NCBI GenBank assembly: GCA_010093515.1
Contig: MU001708.1
Location: 62,001-126,000, forward strand
Direction: 5' to 3'
From: Lineolata rhizophorae
Lineage: Eukaryota > Ascomycota > Dothideomycetes > Lineolatales > Lineolataceae
Length of the DNA: 64,000 bases
Made by a program: the position numbers and the translations under genes. The stretch's first letter is position 1, and every line of letters starts with the position of its first letter. This document shows positions 22,991 through 32,923 of this stretch, piece by piece. The notes beneath the pieces were generated by a model. That model searched no databases and was not told the origin of the DNA. It saw only the letters and a list, made by a program, of their open reading frames with translations.

Positions 22991-24656
22991 TTACTCAATT
23001 TGAATGATCTCAGGCTCATTTTGAAGCTGATCATCTGGAGAATCCTGCTGGCATGCCCTGGCGTTGTGTCCTAAGGTACCACATTTGCCACATCGTCTTT
23101 TCTTCTTGGCACCGGGGGCCTCCATGAGGACATCTTCGACCAATTCGGTCTGCCATTGCGCATATAGCTCCTCATCGTCGATCATTTCTTGCCCTTGAGC
23201 TACAGATAGTGGTCCTTCAGCCTTCAGTAGCTTTCTCTTGCGCTTCTTCCGTCCAGAAAGCTCTTCATTTAGCGCTCGAAGCTCGGCGTTCTCCTGCTGC
23301 AAGAGCACCGCCGCCTTGACCGTCTTCTCCCAGCCCTTCTTCATATAAGCCAAGGCATCCACGATTGGTGTTGGAGAGCTATCTTGGTGTTTTCGGATGC
23401 TCTTTTCGATGAGCTCGGTCTGACAGTCGAATCCGACGTAATTCGAAGGCGTTTGGGAGTGCCAAGCAGCGTGTTCGAATGGCGGAGGCGTCGGAGTTCG
23501 GAGGTGGATGTTCAACTGGGACAACACCATAGCAGGGTCCCATGGTACGAGACCTGTCTTTTCGAATGCTGATCTGACATTGCTAGCTCTGAATGCCTTG
23601 GGAAAGGCCTCGGAGAAGGCCTTGAGGAATGCTGGCTTGTCAACGTGGACCTGTCCGAGACGCATTCGGCTGTTGAGAGCATCTCCGTAGTACGCCTTTA
23701 ATGGCCCGAAGCACCCAACATCCAATCGCTGAGTGATATGAGAGGAATGCGGAGGTAAATAGAAGCAGAGGATCTTGTTGTCTTTCGCGTATTGGTCGAA
23801 TTTGGCGGAAATATGGCTCTCATGACTGTCCAATATGAGCAACCGCCATGCNNNNNNNNNNNNNNNNNNNNNNNNNNNNNNNNNNNNNNNNNNNNNNNNN
23901 NNNNNNNNNNNNNNNNNNNNNNNNNNNNNNNNNNNNNNNNNNNNNNNNNNNNNNNNNNNNNNNNNNNNNNNNNNNNNNNNNNNNNNNNNNNNNNNNNNNN
24001 NNNNNNNNNNNNNNNNNNNNNNNNNNNNNNNNNNNNNNNNNNNNNNNNNNNNNNNNNNNNNNNNNNNNNNNNNNNNNNNNNNNNNNNNNNNNNNNNNNNN
24101 NNNNNNNNNNNNNNNNNNNNNNNNNNNNNNNNNNNNNNNNNNNNNNNNNNNNNNNNNNNNNNNNNNNNNNNNNNNNNNNNNNNNNNNNNNNNNNNNNNNN
24201 NNNNNNNNNNNNNNNNNNNNNNNNNNNNNNNNNNNNNNNNNNNNNNNNNNNNNNNNNNNNNNNNNNNNNNNNNNNNNNNNNNNNNNNNNNNNNNNNNNNN
24301 NNNNNNNNNNNNNNNNNNNNNNNNNNNNNNNNNNNNNNNNNNNNNNNNNNNNNNNNNNNNNNNNNNNNNNNNNNNNNNNNNNNNNNNNNNNNNNNNNNNN
24401 NNNNNNNNNNTCCAAACCCACGCGCGTCCATATCGAGGATACGCTTAATAAGAACCTCTCTTTCCACTTGGCTGAGCTTCTGAAGGCTCATGTCGCATTC
24501 TTCTGCTGATTTGGTCTTGCCGTCGCGTCGACGCGCCAGAGTCCGATGGTTGACGTTGAAGGCTTTTGCAGCGGCCCTGACACTGTCAAAATGGCCTTTT
24601 TTGAGAGAATCGATAGCAAGGAGGATATCTGCTTCATTTGAAAGGTGTCGAGGCAT
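22991..24656 (-). CDS. Fot1/pogo-type transposase (interrupted by an assembly gap)
   Basis: DDE transposase acting on the element's own inverted repeats. The N-terminus (ATG at 24656) carries a Psq/CENP-B-like helix-turn-helix, with LSNEADILLAIDSLKKG and AAAKAFNVNHRTLARRRDGK, and breaks off at DARGFG by the gap. After the gap the DDE domain resumes at WRLLILDSHESHISAKF (second catalytic Asp), then FYLPPHSSHITQRLDVGCFG (third acidic position) and SNVRSAFEKTGLVPWDP. The C-terminus has a Leu-rich segment (VLLQQENAELRALNEEL), a Lys/Arg cluster and a CCHC zinc knuckle (CGKCGTLGHNARAC). The first catalytic Asp lies in the N run. The two visible parts are in different frames only because the 559-base gap is not its true length, so this is not evidence of a frameshift. 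Confidence 0.9.
23852..24410. other. Assembly gap (559 N)
   Basis: A run of N inside the transposase gene. Reads from other near-identical copies would make such a region hard to assemble. The sequence here is unknown and the gap length need not be exact. Confidence 0.99.
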
Positions 24657-24707
24657 TTTGGGTGGAGAAATTGAGGTTTGAAGTTGGTGGACGCGTCAAG
24701 ACGCGGG

Positions 24708-24752
24708 AGTGGGTCATACCCTGAGGGTGGGTCATACCCTGATGGGAACGGT
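24708..24752 (-). repeat. Right 45-bp terminal inverted repeat of pogo-type element
   Basis: Exact inverted copy of 22902-22946, ending GGGAACGGT next to target-site TA at 24753-24754. It holds the same duplicated 14-bp word in inverted orientation. Confidence 0.95.
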
Positions 24753-24754
24753 TA

Positions 24755-26050
24755 CGCACTTTAATACTAAATAAAATTAATAAAATTACAAAAAAAATTA
24801 TAATAGCAGTATTTAAAAGATAAACTAAGATTCTCCTTATTTATTTAAGACAGATATAAAGCCCCTAGCCACGGTCTGAATAGCATACCTCTACAGTACT
24901 CGAGGGCTGCGAGTTGCAAAAGGAACGAGGAGGACAAAATGCAACAGGTTTTCTTCCCCAGAGGGTTTCGCCTGTAGATCGAACAGACAGAAGCACCCCA
25001 TAAGCATCAGCTTGCAAGGGCGTATGAGATAATAATAATATAATGTATATGAATTTTGGACCATTATACGAAGATACGTTGCTAAAATTTAAGGTGTCAA
25101 GAAACTAATGTCCTAGTATGGTAGATCGCAGAGTGCAGGTTCACCTACACTCTGCAATCTCAAACCTCAACCTCGTATACACTCTGTTTGCCACCGTATA
25201 CCCTGTGGAGCTCGACAAGTCTTACCACTACGAAGCATGCGTAACTTCGATGTCATGCATCAATTGGGCATTGCACCTTCGGAGTTCGTACTACGCAACA
25301 CGCGACTCGACACAATTGTTAATAATATGCCTTATTACGTCCCTAATTACCGCCACCGCACTTCGAACTCCCGATGCCACCTTGAATGCATCACTTCGGT
25401 TAGTGACGCGAGCCTCCTCCGTAGCTACTTACATGAAGTGGAATCAAAAGTGCAAAGACAAGAAAAGCACAGTATGAGAAACAAACAAGCACACAAAACA
25501 CCCAAAGAGAATGCTGCAGCATGCATCCCGCAGACGCCTCCTCCAGTCCAGATGAAAAGGGAGGTGCAAGAATCAGAAAAGCCAGGAACCAACTTAGTCA
25601 TCCCCTTCCCCAACTCGAATAAAAACAAACAAGTTCTTTTTACAGTAATCGATCAGCCCGATAAAAAAAAGTTCCCGCAAAAAAAGAAAAAGAGAAACCT
25701 AACGTCCAAAGTGGTGGTAGTGCAAAAGCCCGTTCCTTGCGTATGGGTTGTGTGCATGTACCCGCTTGTGCATGCGTCGTGCAACGAAACTAGCCCACTC
25801 AGCCCCAACCACAGTCTTCCCTTCCCTTCTTCCTCCCACCTTCACAACGCCCGCTTCGAACCCGGCTCCCTCTCTATGAAGTACAAGCCCGTCGAGGCCT
25901 CAACTTCGGTCCTAAGCTCCGCCAGCTCGATCTCTTCGACATTCCTGCTCAAACATCCGCAACATAAGCAATATCAAGTCTGTAACAAAGTACTCGCACT
26001 TCCTCTCCTTGCACTGAGGCCAGCGCCCCGTCCCCCACATCACATCGAGC
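24755..26050. other. AT-rich right flank of transposon and 3' region of the Csi2-like gene
   Basis: 24755-24850 is very AT-rich (runs of AATAAA/ATTA words), resembling RIP-mutated DNA. A near-perfect hairpin lies at 25124-25159. From about 25600 to 26050 the sequence is pyrimidine- and A-rich and probably the 3' untranslated region of the minus-strand gene that ends at 26051. Open frames here have no recognisable product. Confidence 0.5.
25124..25159. repeat. Short near-perfect hairpin
   Basis: The arms pair GATCGCAGAGTG with CACTCTGCAATC (one mismatch), then AGGT with ACCT around a two-base loop. About 35 bases in total. Its function is unknown; it may be a relic of a small inverted-repeat element. 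Confidence 0.6.
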
Positions 26051-27442
26051 TTACCGCCGACCATGTCCACCATGCCCATACCCCTCATCCGCCATCGCGT
26101 TCCCATGAATATCGAACAGATCCTCCAAGTACGCGCTCGGCGCCCTCCCACCATTCGCATTCCCGCCCGGGACACCCAAGCTCAAACTGCTCGTGCTCGG
26201 CTGGTTATACAGGCCCTCGCGGCCGTTGACGTTGCCGACGACGCTGCTCGGCGCGCCGCCACCGCCCACGAAGCTAGCCCGCTGCCACGCGCCGCCGCTG
26301 CCCGTGCTCTCGGCGCCGCGGCTCGGCGGCGGCGCCGACCCGTCGTAGTAGGACAGGCGGTCCGGGCCGGGAGAGCCAGGCTCCGAGGGGGCGCCCACGG
26401 AGCGCGCGCGCGTGTATCCCGCCGCCGCCGGGCCGCCCAGGCTCGGCAGCAGACCGCCTCCCGAGCCGCCGAGCTGGGTGACGCCGGCGCCGCCCGCGGG
26501 CGCCGCCGAGCCGGCCGCGTAGTAGCCCGCGGGTAGGAAGGTCGAGGAGCGGTTGTGCGGGTTGGAGTGGACGCCGGCGCCGGCGGTGGGCGAGAAGAAG
26601 AGCGACGAGGCGGCGGCGGGGTTGGGCGGCGCGGCCGAGTGCCGGTGGTGCACGGCCGCGGGCATTGAGCCGCGCTTATCAGCCTTCGAGATCTTGCTAG
26701 TCGGTGCCGCTGCCGTCATGGCGTCGACGGAGAGGGAAGACGCGGCGAAGTTGCTAGATCCGCCGCCGCCGCCACCGCCGTAGGGGTTCAGCATCACCTT
26801 GGTGTCCGGCGCGACTTTGTGGGCTAGCGCCGCGCGCTTGACGGAGCGGTGGAGTGACCACGCCACGAGGAGGCGCCAAGCGATGACGGCCGAGGCCATG
26901 AAGGCTAGGATGGCGCCCACAGCGATGAAGACGGTGCCCTCGGGCATGGTCGACTTCTGCATGAAGGGCGCGCGAGACGTGTCAGGCACGACTTGAGTCG
27001 GGATACCGGCGCCGGCGATGGTGGGCAGGCCCGTCAGATGAAAGACAGAGCCCGTGAAGGTTGCCGTGCCAGTTTCTTCGGTGTCGCCCGTGGTCGTGGG
27101 TGCGTCGGTGGTGAGCGCCGGGGCGTCCGTAATGGTGATTTGCCGGCCTGTTCCAGTCGCAGATGCCTCGTCCGTCTCCGAGGCCGTGTTGTCATCCCCG
27201 CCATCGGTCGTCTCGGACGAGTCCTCATCGTCATTGTCATCATTGTTGTTGCTGGAGTCGGTCTCCTGGGACGAGTCGGCGTCCTCAGTCGCGGTGGGGT
27301 CTGAGCCGAGGCTGGTCAGGTCGTCGAGGTCGGGAAGGTCATCTTGGGCCGCGGCGAGAGTGGCGAACGAGGCTGCCAGTGTGAGAGGAGCAATGACGGC
27401 GCCGAAGGGCCGCGATGCCTGGCGAGAGCGAAGGAGACGCAT
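26051..27442 (-). CDS. Csi2-like single-pass membrane protein
   Basis: Resembles the fungal Csi2/Prm5-type family (yeast Csi2 is linked to chitin synthesis; homologues are often called vacuolar membrane proteins). Its biochemical role is unknown. The frame is open well upstream, but MRLLRSRQ at 27442 gives a normal signal peptide (residues 1-32, ending TLAAAQ) and was taken as the start, giving 463 aa. Layout: signal peptide; acidic Ser/Thr/Asp-rich extracellular part, about 35-130; conserved juxtamembrane block GSVFHLTGLPTIAG to STMPEGT; one transmembrane helix, about 169-192 (VFIAVGAILAFMASAVIAWR); basic SLHRSVKRAA; long disordered Gly/Ser/Pro-rich cytosolic tail with an oligo-Gly run. Expected topology is N-terminus outside or in the lumen. 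It is divergent from the Fcf1 gene, with 924 bp between the two starts. Intronless in this model. Confidence 0.75.
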   Translation of the reverse strand: MRLLRSRQASRPFGAVIAPLTLAASFATLAAAQDDLPDLDDLTSLGSDPTATEDADSSQETDSSNNNDDNDDEDSSETTDGGDDNTASETDEASATGTGRQITITDAPALTTDAPTTTGDTEETGTATFTGSVFHLTGLPTIAGAGIPTQVVPDTSRAPFMQKSTMPEGTVFIAVGAILAFMASAVIAWRLLVAWSLHRSVKRAALAHKVAPDTKVMLNPYGGGGGGGSSNFAASSLSVDAMTAAAPTSKISKADKRGSMPAAVHHRHSAAPPNPAAASSLFFSPTAGAGVHSNPHNRSSTFLPAGYYAAGSAAPAGGAGVTQLGGSGGGLLPSLGGPAAAGYTRARSVGAPSEPGSPGPDRLSYYDGSAPPPSRGAESTGSGGAWQRASFVGGGGAPSSVVGNVNGREGLYNQPSTSSLSLGVPGGNANGGRAPSAYLEDLFDIHGNAMADEGYGHGGHGRR

Positions 27443-28366
27443 TGCGAAGCCGAGTGAGGTTCCAAGGAGCGCAAGGTAAGTTGCTTGTGTTGGCGCGTTG
27501 AGTTGAGATGCAACGGGCCGTTCTGTCTTGATGCGATGATTAGAGGGCGCGTTGATGTCGTCAACACAGCCTTGCGGCCTCGGAGCCAGGGCCCTCCGAG
27601 TCACGAAGCGGCTGCGTGCAGCCTCAGGTCGCGCTGCGTGGCACGGTCTTGGTCGACGGAGGTCCCGAAACAGTGGCTCTGGGGTGGCACGGGGTGATGC
27701 CAATTTTCAGTAGAGATGCGGATGGGATGAAGAAGCGAGTTGGAAGGGTGTTTGTGATGTCGAAGTGAAGGTGTTGCCGGCGCGAAGGAGGCCGGTTTCG
27801 AATTGATGCAGTGCCGCGATCAAGGCAGAAGCGAGGTAGTGCCCTAATCCACGTCACAGCGAAAGTGCTGGCTCCCGGGGGGAGGCGCGAAGGGGTGCCA
27901 GTGGCAGGCACAGCGAGCGGTGGCCAGCGACCTGTTCGTTATTGGCAAAACGAGTGTCAAGCACGAGCGTTGGTGCCGCAGGGTCACGCGTGGCGGCGGG
28001 ACCGAGAAAGGAGTTGGTGGTGATACGGCGTCCTGCGTCGCCGTCTCCTGGGGCGGCGGCTCTCAGCCCTGGCTCGCCTGTTTTGCGTTCCGCTGGTTCC
28101 TGCTGCGGGCGTTGCCGCGCCGCGCTAGTCCTGATCCGGCTGCCCTCGCCATCGTCTGGGCAACTCTAATTTTAACTGGCAGGCGCGCCTCTCCGGATGC
28201 GGAGAATCCACTTCTGCCGCGTCAAGCTCTACCGGTGGGCGGTCAAATGCAGCAAAAAATATGTTCGCGGAACCCGAAGAGCCGCTCTATAGGTACATTT
28301 TGCGTCTCCCAGACCTCGACCGGTTCCCGACGACCTGCACTCTGCCAACGGAGGTGGTGCGCAATC
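27443..28366. promoter_or_regulatory. Shared divergent promoter region, Csi2-like gene / Fcf1 gene
   Basis: 924 bp separate two outward-facing start codons, so both promoters and leaders must lie here. I cannot identify a specific binding site. The upstream extension of the Csi2 frame into this region is probably not translated. Confidence 0.55.
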
Positions 28367-29025
28367 ATGGGCATTCAGAAGCGCACCCGAAAGTTCGCAC
28401 AGGTTCGAACAATTCAGCCCTATCGAGTCTCTTCCCTATGCGTCGGTGGGCACCAACTTATCGACAACCACAGGTCAAACGTGTCATCGGCCAGCGCGAC
28501 GCGCGCCTGAAAAAGAACCAGCTCAAAGGCGAAGAAGGCTCCAAAAAGAAAGCCAAGGGCGATGAGGTCGTGCGCGACATCCCGCAAGTCTCGTCTGCGC
28601 TGTTCTTCCAGTACAACACGGCCCTCCAACCACCCTACTCCATTCTCGTCGACACCAACTTTCTCAGCCACACCATCCAGAACAAGCTCGACCTGCTGCC
28701 CTCCATGATGGACTGCCTGTACGCTTCGTGCGTCCCCATCATCACATCTTGCGTCATGGCCGAGTTGGAGAAGCTGGGCCAGAAGTACCGTCTCGCGCTC
28801 AAACTAGCCCGCGACGAGCGATGGCAGCGCCTCGAATGCGATCACAAAGGTGTCTACGCGGACGATTGCATCGTAGATCGCGTCATGAAACATAAGGTTT
28901 ATATTGTCGCTACAAACGATAGGGACTTGAAGCGCCGTATACGGAAGATTCCCGGCGTGCCAATCATGAGCGTGAAGCGGGGTGGTTATACGATTGAGAG
29001 GTTACCAGATGCGCCGGAGAAGTGA
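28367..29025 (+). CDS. FCF1: Fcf1/Utp24 PIN-domain rRNA-processing nuclease
   Basis: Essential nucleolar protein of the small-subunit processome; Fcf1/Utp24 is the PIN endonuclease for early 18S pre-rRNA cleavages (sites A1/A2). Exon 1 at 28367-28402 encodes MGIQKRTRKFAQ. A 71-bp intron (28403-28473) leads to exon 2 at 28474-29025, starting VKRVIGQRDARLKKNQ. The total is 195 aa, against 189 in yeast. PIN motifs seen: ILVDTNFL (first metal-binding Asp), VMAELEKLGQKYRLALKLAR, CDHKGVYADDCIVDRVM, and IVATNDRDLKRRIRKIPGVP, with the typical tail ending IERLPD. All acidic catalytic positions are present. The frame is also open upstream of the intron acceptor, but the short first exon fits the family N-terminus far better. 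The donor (GTTCGA) is weak. Confidence 0.93.
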
Positions 29026-29894
29026 ACTTCTTTTCAAGGTGCTCAAATGCATGGTTGGGTGTTTTCAAGGGGTGTGTTCGTTGGATTGGGGAGGCTAATA
29101 ATGATCACGCATTTACTGGCGTTGACGAATTATTGTAACTGACAGGCGGGCGTTCTTTATGTGCCGCGGTAAACTATTTATATGCTTAGCAGTACAGCGC
29201 CGAAAGAGCATAACGAATGCCCCTTATTTCATGCTCGGGCAAGCATATTTATTGTTCATATTGATCGCTCGACGCTTTAAACCTTCTCGATGCCGCGCAG
29301 CTTTTGAGCCTGTCAAGATTATGGGAATAATCCCGAAAATTGCTGCCGGGACAGGAAGAATCTAAGACGGACTGCTTGGCTCCTAGACTACCTATGAAAG
29401 GAACGAACAGTATGAGACGTGAGTATTTGCAAACAGCGCTTTCCGAAGTAAGTTAAGCATAATAGGTGTTTCCGTAAAGGGATGAAGTGTTCCTTGGGCC
29501 TATAACATAGCAACCGAAGAGAAAATCTTTCTTCTAGCTAAATAGCCGCATAACATATTTCTTAAAATTATACAGTGGTTTATGTATGAGTACCAAGGTT
29601 AGAAAAGACCTGCGTTCGGCAATGCCAAAGTGGAGGCAACAAAAGTCTCGCTTAAGATTGCCTACAGCTGTTTTAGGCTAGATCGTCTCCTTAATGTCTC
29701 GTCAACCAGCCAAGAATTCTAGGCTCCCATGCGGTGCGCCAGCCCTCGTCTATCAAACATTGACTAGAAGTTGAAAGGACTGTCAATACCCAGCTTGATA
29801 TCTTGTCATTTACGATCTCCTATTGAAGGGAGCATCTCGAACTTGCCGTTAATCCCTTCGTAGGTGCTTGCTCGACAGAGCGAATGGAAAGAAA
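29026..29894. other. Intergenic region before the Zn2Cys6 gene
   Basis: About 870 bp, more AT-rich than the preceding core genes. The switch in composition occurs just after the Fcf1 stop. No gene is seen. The promoter of the regulator gene should lie in the right half. Confidence 0.5.
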
Positions 29895-32375
29895 ATGGCC
29901 GAAAGAGCCCATAAAGCGTCTCACCGCAGCTCGTTTCTTTCGCGGGCGGTACATCTCCTCTAAGGCTGATCTACACTTATACCACTGCTGACCATTTTCT
30001 CTCAGTGCGAGAACTGCCGTCTAAGAAAGGTTAGCACCTGCACAGGCGTTTAAACTTAACTGAGCATCCCTTCTATACTTGCACTACCAGGACCATGCCA
30101 CCATGAATAGAAATAATGGCATATTCTAAGAAAGCTGTCGTGTGAGTCAAGCTGACTTCGTTCTAGATCCGATGTGACAAAGCGATACCCTGCTCGAGTT
30201 GCCAAACGCTCGGTATTACGTGCCAAGCTGCAACAAGGCAGGTTGAGCCTCGCCCCCGAATGGTCGTTTCTGGCCAGTAGTGCGTACCCCGCAGCATGAC
30301 AGCCAGGATCTTCACGCTAATCAGTCTCAGTGAGAAGCAAATAGAGCTTATACAGGAACGGTTACGTACCATAGAGATGAGCGTGAAAGAGATATCGAGG
30401 AGTTCACAACGCTCCCAATCTCCACCCAGAGAGGATTTGCTTGGCCAATCAACAAAAGGGTCGCCACCTGCTTCCATCACGGCCTTTGAGGGAGACTCTT
30501 CTTTTGGAACTTCGACTTTGGAAGCCAGTAAAGCGGCGGACCTAGCGGTGGAGAGAGTTCTCGGTGAAAACCAGGAAGTTGCCGCTGCACTGTCTGCCTT
30601 AAGAGACAGTCTTCAGAGTCATGAAACGGACTCGCGAGTTCATTATGCATATCTTTCCAATCAACAAGGACCATCGAAGCCGTTTCGCGCTGATATACGC
30701 CTGCTTCCTGTTGAGTTTGTCATTGCATTGGTCAAGAAATACAAAGGTAACTGGTCGAGAACCACCCCTTGCAATCGTATTCGAATCAACGCTGATGGTC
30801 TTTCAGTGGCTCCACCACTTTGCCTCGTTACTATGGCAGCTCCTGAACATATCGATGTTGAGAAGCTTTGCCAAAAGATTTACTTTCCGAGCGAACCAAT
30901 ACCTCCAGGATCCGTGACTCTCATGCATGCTTTATTGTACTATATCATGCGTGATTACGCCGAGGAAGACTACTCGGATCTTTCCGAATTTGATTTAGCT
31001 ACGTATAAAGATATCTGCGAGAAGAACCTCTACAAGGGATTGGAGACTTACGAGACTCTTGTGACTCCCACACTAGAGAATATTCAGTCTCTGCTTCTGG
31101 GAGTAAGAATGAATTGTAACAGGTTCGAGATAACGTACTGACAAACTTATCCTAGGCATCCAAAGCGCAAGAAGATTCCAAAATCTCGCTTTGTTGGAGC
31201 TACGTATCGGCAGCCCAAAACATGTGCCAGACCCTTGGCTACCACAGGAAGTCAGCTTTGAGGAACGACACGTTCAAGGTTGCAGAGGCGAAACGAAATG
31301 CTTTTTGGAATTTGTACATGCTTGATAAAAATCTCTCCTTGAATCTCGGTCGCGCGTCTAATTTTCGAGACTACGACATCGACGCTGAGTTTTTCACCCC
31401 TTGTGAAAATCCGCTTCAGCGACCGTGGGATCAGATGGCTCTTGGGTGGGTAAAGTTTGCGACGGTACAAGGCGAAGTCTACGATCAGCTGTACTCCGCT
31501 CAGGCAGCCAGATCGCCACCAGAAGGAAGATTACGGGCTATTCAAGAGCTGTCATCTCGTTTATTGACCGTTCGGGATGAGATCGTCTCGGTATAACGCA
31601 CTTGTAAGCGATGGGAAGCTTATGATCTTATGCTAATGATCGTTAGGTTGACTATTCGCGGGGATATTTCTGCGAGTATGTTTGTTGCATGGACGCTGCT
31701 ACAGACTTCATTACCTACTCTGTCCTTACAATTATATATAGAGCGCAGGCCATTCAAGGACACGGTACCGAGATTAGCGGCAAATGCTTCGAGGCGGCCA
31801 AACTAAGCTTGCAGAATCATCTGAGGTGCTTTGAGGATTTTCGACGTTTAGGAGGCTCAAAGCAAACTGACTATGTGAATTGGTTAGTAGGGCTTCTGCT
31901 ACCAAAACATGTCTTTCTCACAGCTGATTTTTCTTATTGTAGGGTGTTACTCTATCCATCCTTCACGCCTTTTGTTATAGTTTTCACACATGCAATCGGG
32001 ACCACTGATCTCGACGATCTTGCCCTATTGAGCGAAACCGTTCATTCACTCGACATGCTCAAGCATCTATGCCACGGGTCGAAACGGCTCTTCAACGTCT
32101 GCAAGGCGTTCCTCAATGCGGCCGAGGCACTGATTAACTCTCGACAGACGCTAAGTGGGCTCCACCAACACGACAACGGCTCGCTCGTCCTTTCGCCCGG
32201 GACGAACCCGCAAACTCAACAGATGCCCATCTCAGACTTCGTGTGGCCTACCGAGGACTTCAATTTCGGCGCGTCCAACATGGATATGTCGGCTTTTTTG
32301 AGCGGGTGGCTTGGCGCGAACAGGCCGGTGACAGAGATGCTCAATCTCGAGTTTGGCGAACACGACACGAACTAA
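29895..32375 (+). CDS. Zn2Cys6 fungal transcription factor
   Basis: Nuclear zinc-cluster regulator. My eight-exon model gives 669 aa with consistent phases: 29895-29948, 30006-30029, 30167-30276, 30325-30746, 30807-31102, 31156-31590, 31647-31882 and 31943-32375. The zinc cluster is split over the first three exons and reads ACENCRLRK then IRCDKAIPCSSCQTLGITCQ. Cys19, 22, 29, 35, 38 and 45 give the exact C-x2-C-x6-C-x5-C-x2-C-x6-C spacing, which strongly supports these splices. A short coiled coil follows (EKQIELIQERLRTIEMSVKE). The middle holds a fungal-specific regulatory domain: LCQKIYFPSEPIPPGSVTL, WSYVSAAQNMCQTLGYHR, and AKRNAFWNLYMLDKNLSLNL with GRASNFRDYDID. The acceptor at 30324 could instead be 30330. 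The gene sits 548 bp before an ABC transporter on the same strand, suggesting it controls that gene. Base use is less GC-rich than the core genes. Confidence 0.88.
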
Positions 32376-32923
32376 CCGGTGCTCGTACGATTCGCGTATG
32401 GCCGGCTGTCGTTGTAACCGAACGGGTTGTAATGAGGGATTTTTTCTTTGGATGGACGGTCGTAAGGGGCTCGCTGTAGACTAATGAACTGCCACGATTG
32501 TGGCACGCATGCGGCCGCCCTTCTCCCAAGACCTCATCAAAGCCACTTTTTCTTGAACTCGAGATGTAATCTTGCAGACTTGTGACCGTGCGTTGGGTGT
32601 AGGCTGTCAACATCGCGTGGCCCATTCTTTGTTGCCTGGAGGGCCAAGGCCAAGAGTTTTAAGTCTACCGCCCGCGGCGACCTCGGGGTCCGCGGACTCC
32701 GTGGCTGGACTGAATCACCACGCTCTATTTGGCAGCGCTTTCGGGGCTCAAGAACTGCCAGCTAATCGTAGAATAAAATATTATATTCTGCGCAAGTATG
32801 GGGAGTTAGAATTCAAAGTTAAAAACGTTTTGCAGTTTGTTTTATCTCGTTGTCTCGTGCCCTTCTCACAGTTTTACGGAGGTTCCATATTTGCAAGCTG
32901 GGATTCTATTTCACGACATTGCC
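32376..32923. promoter_or_regulatory. Intergenic region, transporter promoter
   Basis: 548 bp between the regulator stop and the transporter ATG, holding the regulator 3' end and the transporter promoter. CGG-type half sites typical of zinc-cluster factors can be picked out by eye (for example GTCCGCGGACTCCG near 32688-32701, a palindromic CCGCGG core), but binding is only a guess. Confidence 0.45.

Larger units (their letters stand above)
22902..24752 (-). mobile_element. Fot1/pogo-family DNA transposon with intact ends
   Basis: A cut-and-paste element of the Tc1/mariner superfamily (Fot1/Pot2/pogo branch). It spans 1,851 bp as assembled, starts with ACCGTTCCC, and has perfect 45-bp terminal inverted repeats at both ends (22902-22946 and 24708-24752). 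It is flanked by TA on both sides (22900-22901 and 24753-24754), the expected duplicated target. One minus-strand transposase gene fills the interior. An assembly gap of N covers 23852-24410, so the length is approximate. Identical inverted repeats and the absence of breaks in the visible transposase indicate a recent insertion. Confidence 0.93.

Noticed and set aside
22991-24656. Apparent frameshift inside the pogo transposase
   Set aside because: The frame change coincides with an N gap of uncertain length, so it is an assembly effect.
25237-26229. 330-codon plus-strand frame
   Set aside because: Runs through AT-rich flank and antisense into the Csi2-like gene; no coherent domain.
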